Shown: positions 60,581-64,000 of the stretch, in pieces
How the letters are laid out: each line of letters opens with the position of its first letter
How positions within the stretch are numbered: position 1 is the first letter of the stretch
DNA from: Agrobacterium salinitolerans
Lineage (GTDB): Bacteria > Pseudomonadota > Alphaproteobacteria > Rhizobiales > Rhizobiaceae
Direction of reading: 5' to 3'
DNA: 64,000 bases
Assembly: GCF_002008225.1 (NCBI RefSeq)
Contig: NZ_MRDH01000006.1
Coordinates: 1,074,316 to 1,138,315, forward strand
The notes under the pieces: model-generated
The model's input: only the letters and a program-made list of their open reading frames with translations
Told to the model about the DNA's origin: nothing
Databases searched by the model: none
Position numbers and translations under genes: made by a program

Positions 60581-62233
60581 TCAGGCCCGTAGCCGCAAGC
60601 CGTCCTTGCCGAAAAGCCGCAGGAAAACCGCCTCGACCATGTCCGGGCTGACGGGTTTCAAAAGCATGTCGTCCATGCCGGATGCCCGGCATTTGTCGAG
60701 ATCGCCCTCGAAAGCGTGGGTGATGACGCCGACGATGGGAATGTGCTTGTCTCCGCCAAGGCTGCGCATGCGGCGGGCGACTTCGAAGCCGTCGATATCG
60801 CCCAGCGTCGTATCGAGCAGGACGGCGGAAGGCGGCTGTTCGGCAAAGAGCCGCAGCGCCTCTTCGCCCGAGGTGGCGAGCCGCCAGGAAAGCCCAAGGC
60901 CTTCGAGTATCTGCGAAAAGACGATCTGGTTAACCCTGTTGTCCTCGACGAGAAGTATTTCGCAGACACCGCCGGTCTTCAAGATTGCAGGCAGATCATC
61001 CGTCATGATCTCCCAGTCTTCGTCAGCGGCTTTCTCCTTCGGGGAGGCAGCGGCGAGATAATGCAGCAGGGAGGCCTCAATCTCCTCTTCCTCGATAGTG
61101 ACGACGGGCAGGGCATGCGCCGAGGCAATATCGAGGCATGCAACGCTCATTTGGGCATCGACAACCACCACATCGATGCTCACCCCGGCGGAGGCTGCGA
61201 CCTCGATGAAGGCACGCTGTTCGTCCTCACTCGTCACCGCCGCATGGTCCATGCCGCCCGCCGTCAGCCGGCGACCGGCGGCTTCCGCAAAATGTCCGCT
61301 TGCAGAGACGATCAGCACTGCCTTGCTTTTTAATACCCCGCCATGATTGTCCGGCTCTTCGTCCTTGCCATAGGTGGAGGCGACGAAGGGGACATGTTCG
61401 AGCGAGGGGATGACGGGCGTGCCGTTGGCGTCGATGGTAGCGAGAGCGGTCACGTCCTCCATCGTCGTTACCAGAAAATATCGGCCGGGCCTGCCCACAC
61501 GCTGCTTGCGGGTGATGGTCAGCACCTCTTCGCCATTCAGACGCCGCACTCTTTCCGGGATGATGCTCGGCACGCCGCTATCCAGCACCATACGATCGGC
61601 GACATCGATCCGTCCGGCAACCTTGCGCGAGTGGAGATCGAAAACGGTACGGCCAAGAATGCTCTCGGGACTTGTCTCGACAAGGGCACAGGCGGATTTG
61701 TTGACAGCGGCATAGGCCATGTTCCGATCCTTGACGAAGACGGGAAATGGCAGATTGTCGAGAATATCCTCGATGAGCTGCACGCGCTCGAGATCGATGC
61801 GCCATTGCTCTTCACGTTTCTTCTGTTCGGAAATATCCGCAACCACGCTGATGCCGAGGCCGGACGGCAGGCGGTTCATGACGAAGCGCAGGAAGCGCTC
61901 TCCCTTCAGCCGTTCGGTTTTTTCCGATCTTTCCTTCCAATGCAGCGCCAGGCGTTCGCCGATCCATTCCTCCCGGCCGAGCGGGCGGGCATTGGCGGAA
62001 AGACTTTCCGCTTCCAGCAGATAACAATCATATAGCGCGCTCAGATAGTCGCGCAGCCGCGCACCCGGGCCGATAACGGCCTCTTCCAGTGGAAAAAAGC
62101 TGAGGAGTTTCCGGCTTGCGAAAATAATGTGATCGTTCCGGTCGTAAACGACTATCGCCGCGCCAAGCGCGTCGCAAAGGGCATCAAGCATCACCGTATG
62201 AACGCCCGCGCCAGAGGACGCCAAATCACTCAA
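60581..62233 (-). CDS. PAS-PAS-receiver protein without histidine kinase core
   Basis: A 550-residue signalling protein. Two PAS-like domains lie near residues 15-130 and 150-265 (the second with LPFPVFVKDRNMAYAAVN), then a degenerate receiver-like region (about 300-400), and a complete C-terminal receiver from about 425 with EILLVEDNRVNQ, phosphoacceptor Asp in VLLDTTLGDIDG and LLKPVS. The H-box and ATPase normally found between PAS and receiver in hybrid kinases are absent. Start is TTG 62233, after GGGAG (TTG 62239 possible). It likely feeds the downstream GGDEF-EAL protein (inference). Confidence 0.82.
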   Translation of the reverse strand: MSDLASSGAGVHTVMLDALCDALGAAIVVYDRNDHIIFASRKLLSFFPLEEAVIGPGARLRDYLSALYDCYLLEAESLSANARPLGREEWIGERLALHWKERSEKTERLKGERFLRFVMNRLPSGLGISVVADISEQKKREEQWRIDLERVQLIEDILDNLPFPVFVKDRNMAYAAVNKSACALVETSPESILGRTVFDLHSRKVAGRIDVADRMVLDSGVPSIIPERVRRLNGEEVLTITRKQRVGRPGRYFLVTTMEDVTALATIDANGTPVIPSLEHVPFVASTYGKDEEPDNHGGVLKSKAVLIVSASGHFAEAAGRRLTAGGMDHAAVTSEDEQRAFIEVAASAGVSIDVVVVDAQMSVACLDIASAHALPVVTIEEEEIEASLLHYLAAASPKEKAADEDWEIMTDDLPAILKTGGVCEILLVEDNRVNQIVFSQILEGLGLSWRLATSGEEALRLFAEQPPSAVLLDTTLGDIDGFEVARRMRSLGGDKHIPIVGVITHAFEGDLDKCRASGMDDMLLKPVSPDMVEAVFLRLFGKDGLRLRA

Positions 62234-62239
62234 CTGCAA

Positions 62240-62601
62240 ACTCCCGCCTGTTTTTCAGGGGTCAGGCTTATGTTTCTAGTGGAATCGTCCAGGGCAAATG
62301 CCGGGATGAAACGAAAAATTCCGCAAAAGAGACATCAGGGTTTGCAACTTGAAGCAGTCTTGAGGGGAAGATGACGCTCACCCATAGTCGACGTCACACG
62401 CCACCCGGCGAAGGCGGCCCCCGTTCCTGCGGTCATTTCAAGCCGCCTCACCATAATCAAGGCCGATTAAAGGCGGATTAACGCTTAGCGCCATGTTGAC
62501 GGAAATGATCAAATGCCAGACAGGCCGCAAAACATGTGCAAATTTCCGCAGCCCGAGTTTTTTGCTTTCGAAGCCGTAGCGAATCCGCGAAAATGACGAT
62601 C
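62240..62601. other. Gene-free stretch between PAS-receiver gene and mutL
   Basis: About 360 bases between divergent genes, holding both promoters. No open frame with a ribosome site, no repeat and no RNA gene are apparent. An ATG at 62593, in frame with mutL, is an alternative start for that gene. Confidence 0.45.
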
Positions 62602-64000
62602 ATGGCCATCAAGCAGCTTTCAGAAACCCTTATCAACCAGATCGCCGCCGGCGAGGTCATCGAAAGACCCTCCAGCGCCACGAAGGAACTGGTGGAAAAC
62701 GCCATCGACGCGGGCGCGACGCGGATCGAGATCGCGACGGCCGGCGGCGGTAAGGGACTGGTGCGGATTACCGATAACGGTTCCGGCATGTCGCCTGCCG
62801 ATCTGGAGCTTGCGGTCAGGCGTCACTGCACCTCGAAAATTTCCGATACGCTGGATGATATCCGCACGCTCGGGTTTCGCGGCGAGGCGCTGCCCTCCAT
62901 CGGCTCCGTCGCCAAGCTGACGATTACCAGCCGGCAACAGGGCGCTGAACAGGGTTCGGTGATTTCCGTCACCGGCGGCAAGGTGTCCGATGTCCGGCCC
63001 GCCGCTTCGAATGCCGGCACCATCGTCGAGGTGCGGGACCTGTTCTTCGCCACCCCCGCGCGGCTGAAATTCCTGAAGACGGAACGGGCGGAGGCGGCCG
63101 CGATCACCGAGGTCGTCAAACGCATGGCGATCGCCTTTCCGCATATTCGTTTCGTGCTATCGGGCACCGATCGTTCGACGCTTGAAATCCCCTCCACCGG
63201 CGATGACCATCTGGCCCGCATGGCGCAAATTCTCGGCGCCGAGTTCAAGGACAATGCGATAGAGATCGACGCCGGGCGCGAGGATGTGACGCTCTCCGGT
63301 TTTGCCGGCGTGCCGACCTTCAATCGCGGCAACTCGGCGCATCAATATGTCTTCGTCAACGGCCGGCCGGTACAGGACAAGTTGCTTTTATCCGCTATTC
63401 GCGGCGCTTATGCCGAAACCGTGCCGCATGGGCGATATCCTGTCGCGGTGCTGTCCATCACGCTCGACCCCGCCTTTGTGGATGTGAACGTGCATCCTGC
63501 AAAGTCCGACGTGCGTTTTCGCGATCCCGGCCTCATTCGCGGGCTGATCGTCGGCGCGATCCGCCAGGCGCTGACGCGCGACGGCGACAGGGCTGCGACG
63601 ACGGGGGCGAGCCAGATGATGAACGCCTTCCGCCCCGGCTACAGCCCGTCCGGCCTTCGGCCCTCGCCTTCCATAGCAGCCGCCGCGCCATGGTCCGCTG
63701 CCACCTCGCCTTCGCGCCCGCTTGCGGTTTCCGGGGACATGCAATTTGCCGAGGCGGTGCAGTCACGTTTTTCCGACATCACCATGCCGACTGCGAGGGC
63801 CGAGCCTCGGGACACTGACGAGACCGCCGCAAGCCCCCCGTCTGAACCTTTGCTATATCCGCTCGGAGCCGCGCGGGCGCAACTACACGAGAACTACATC
63901 ATCGCGCAGACGGAAAACGGCCTCGTCATCGTCGACCAGCATGCCGCGCATGAGCGGCTGGTGTTCGAACAGATGCGCAATGCGCTGCATTCGAGGCGGC
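62602..64000 (+). CDS. mutL: DNA mismatch repair protein MutL, N-terminal part (3' end outside window)
   Basis: The first 466 codons of MutL, usually near 600 residues. The GHKL ATPase has [28 protein letters not shown] and TLGFRGEAL; the transducer domain contains [10 protein letters not shown] and [15 protein letters not shown] Pro/Ala/Ser-rich linker (about 340-420) leads into the C-terminal domain, which opens with [12 protein letters not shown] at 63934-63969. This matches DQHA(x)2E(x)4E, the nicking endonuclease motif of MutL proteins in bacteria that lack MutH. Confidence 0.95.
   Translation, partial: MAIKQLSETLINQIAAGEVIERPSSATKELVENAIDAGATRIEIATAGGGKGLVRITDNGSGMSPADLELAVRRHCTSKISDTLDDIRTLGFRGEALPSIGSVAKLTITSRQQGAEQGSVISVTGGKVSDVRPAASNAGTIVEVRDLFFATPARLKFLKTERAEAAAITEVVKRMAIAFPHIRFVLSGTDRSTLEIPSTGDDHLARMAQILGAEFKDNAIEIDAGREDVTLSGFAGVPTFNRGNSAHQYVFVNGRPVQDKLLLSAIRGAYAETVPHGRYPVAVLSITLDPAFVDVNVHPAKSDVRFRDPGLIRGLIVGAIRQALTRDGDRAATTGASQMMNAFRPGYSPSGLRPSPSIAAAAPWSAATSPSRPLAVSGDMQFAEAVQSRFSDITMPTARAEPRDTDETAASPPSEPLLYPLGAARAQLHENYIIAQTENGLVIVDQHAAHERLVFEQMRNALHSRR

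Noticed and set aside
1-64000. tRNA or rRNA genes, integrase or IS elements
   Set aside because: No cloverleaf-like segments, rRNA sequence, transposase or integrase reading frame was noticed on either strand; this was by eye, so a covariance search would be decisive.

Overview
The window reads as chromosomal DNA of a rhizobial alphaproteobacterium, most likely of the Agrobacterium tumefaciens complex. Support comes from GC-rich sequence, from Dxs and many housekeeping proteins that I recognise as Agrobacterium-like, from the rhizobial families DUF1344, DUF995 and BA14K, from an F0 ATP-synthase operon separate from F1, and from short rhizobial intergenic palindromic repeats. It is densely coded, with about 58 genes. 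Both ends are cut inside genes: tldD lacks its 5' part and mutL lacks its 3' part. I saw no tRNA, rRNA, CRISPR array, insertion sequence or integrase.

Layout. 1-7.5 kb: tldD end, a glyoxalase-fold protein, a HAD phosphatase, a MazG-like pyrophosphohydrolase, a TSUP carrier, pdxH, a surface lipoprotein, a DnaJ-like co-chaperone, fabI and a histidine phosphatase. 7.5-12.1 kb: two inverted copies of a 125-bp repeat flank DUF1344, aroC and a RibBA whose GTP cyclohydrolase II half has lost its zinc cysteines; a YcaQ/AlkX-type DNA glycosylase follows. 12.2-18.6 kb: bioMNY biotin importer, a histone-deacetylase-fold amidohydrolase, xseB, a pirin and dxs. 18.6-23.3 kb: an accessory block between dxs and mcp/tlyA, with a decayed secreted-protein gene, two DUF995 paralogues, two tandem LuxR-type regulators with near-identical cores, and a secreted polysaccharide lyase.

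23.3-43.5 kb: a chemoreceptor, tlyA and a RumA-type methyltransferase, a crotonase/acyl-CoA dehydrogenase pair, a CorA/ZntB channel, two BA14K proteins, glycine betaine demethylase (gbcA, gbcB), a Sua5-type enzyme, a GlcD-type flavoprotein, a GT2-like protein, a PA0069-type radical SAM protein, rnhB and an S41-like protein. 43.8-54.6 kb, nearly all on the minus strand: the F0 operon (atpI-B-E-F'-F) with its terminator and a candidate promoter, a SleB-type wall hydrolase, corA-kup, a cysteine-free Mrp, a cytoplasmic NrtA/NasS-like protein and a LuxR protein. 54.8-59 kb: a De Ley-Doudoroff galactose/galactonate operon (SDR, dgoK, dgoA, SMP-30 lactonase) opposite an IclR regulator, with a palindromic operator candidate between them. 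59.1-62.2 kb: a GGDEF-EAL protein and a kinase-less PAS-receiver protein, then mutL.

The most interesting cross-cutting signal is regulatory. Three intergenic sites match the alphaproteobacterial LexA box GTTC-N7-GTTC exactly. They precede the MazG-like gene, the YcaQ/AlkX glycosylase gene and the radical SAM gene, which belongs to the family often labelled 'DNA repair photolyase'. Together they suggest a little-described part of the SOS regulon. By base composition, well under one such match would be expected in the intergenic fraction of this window.
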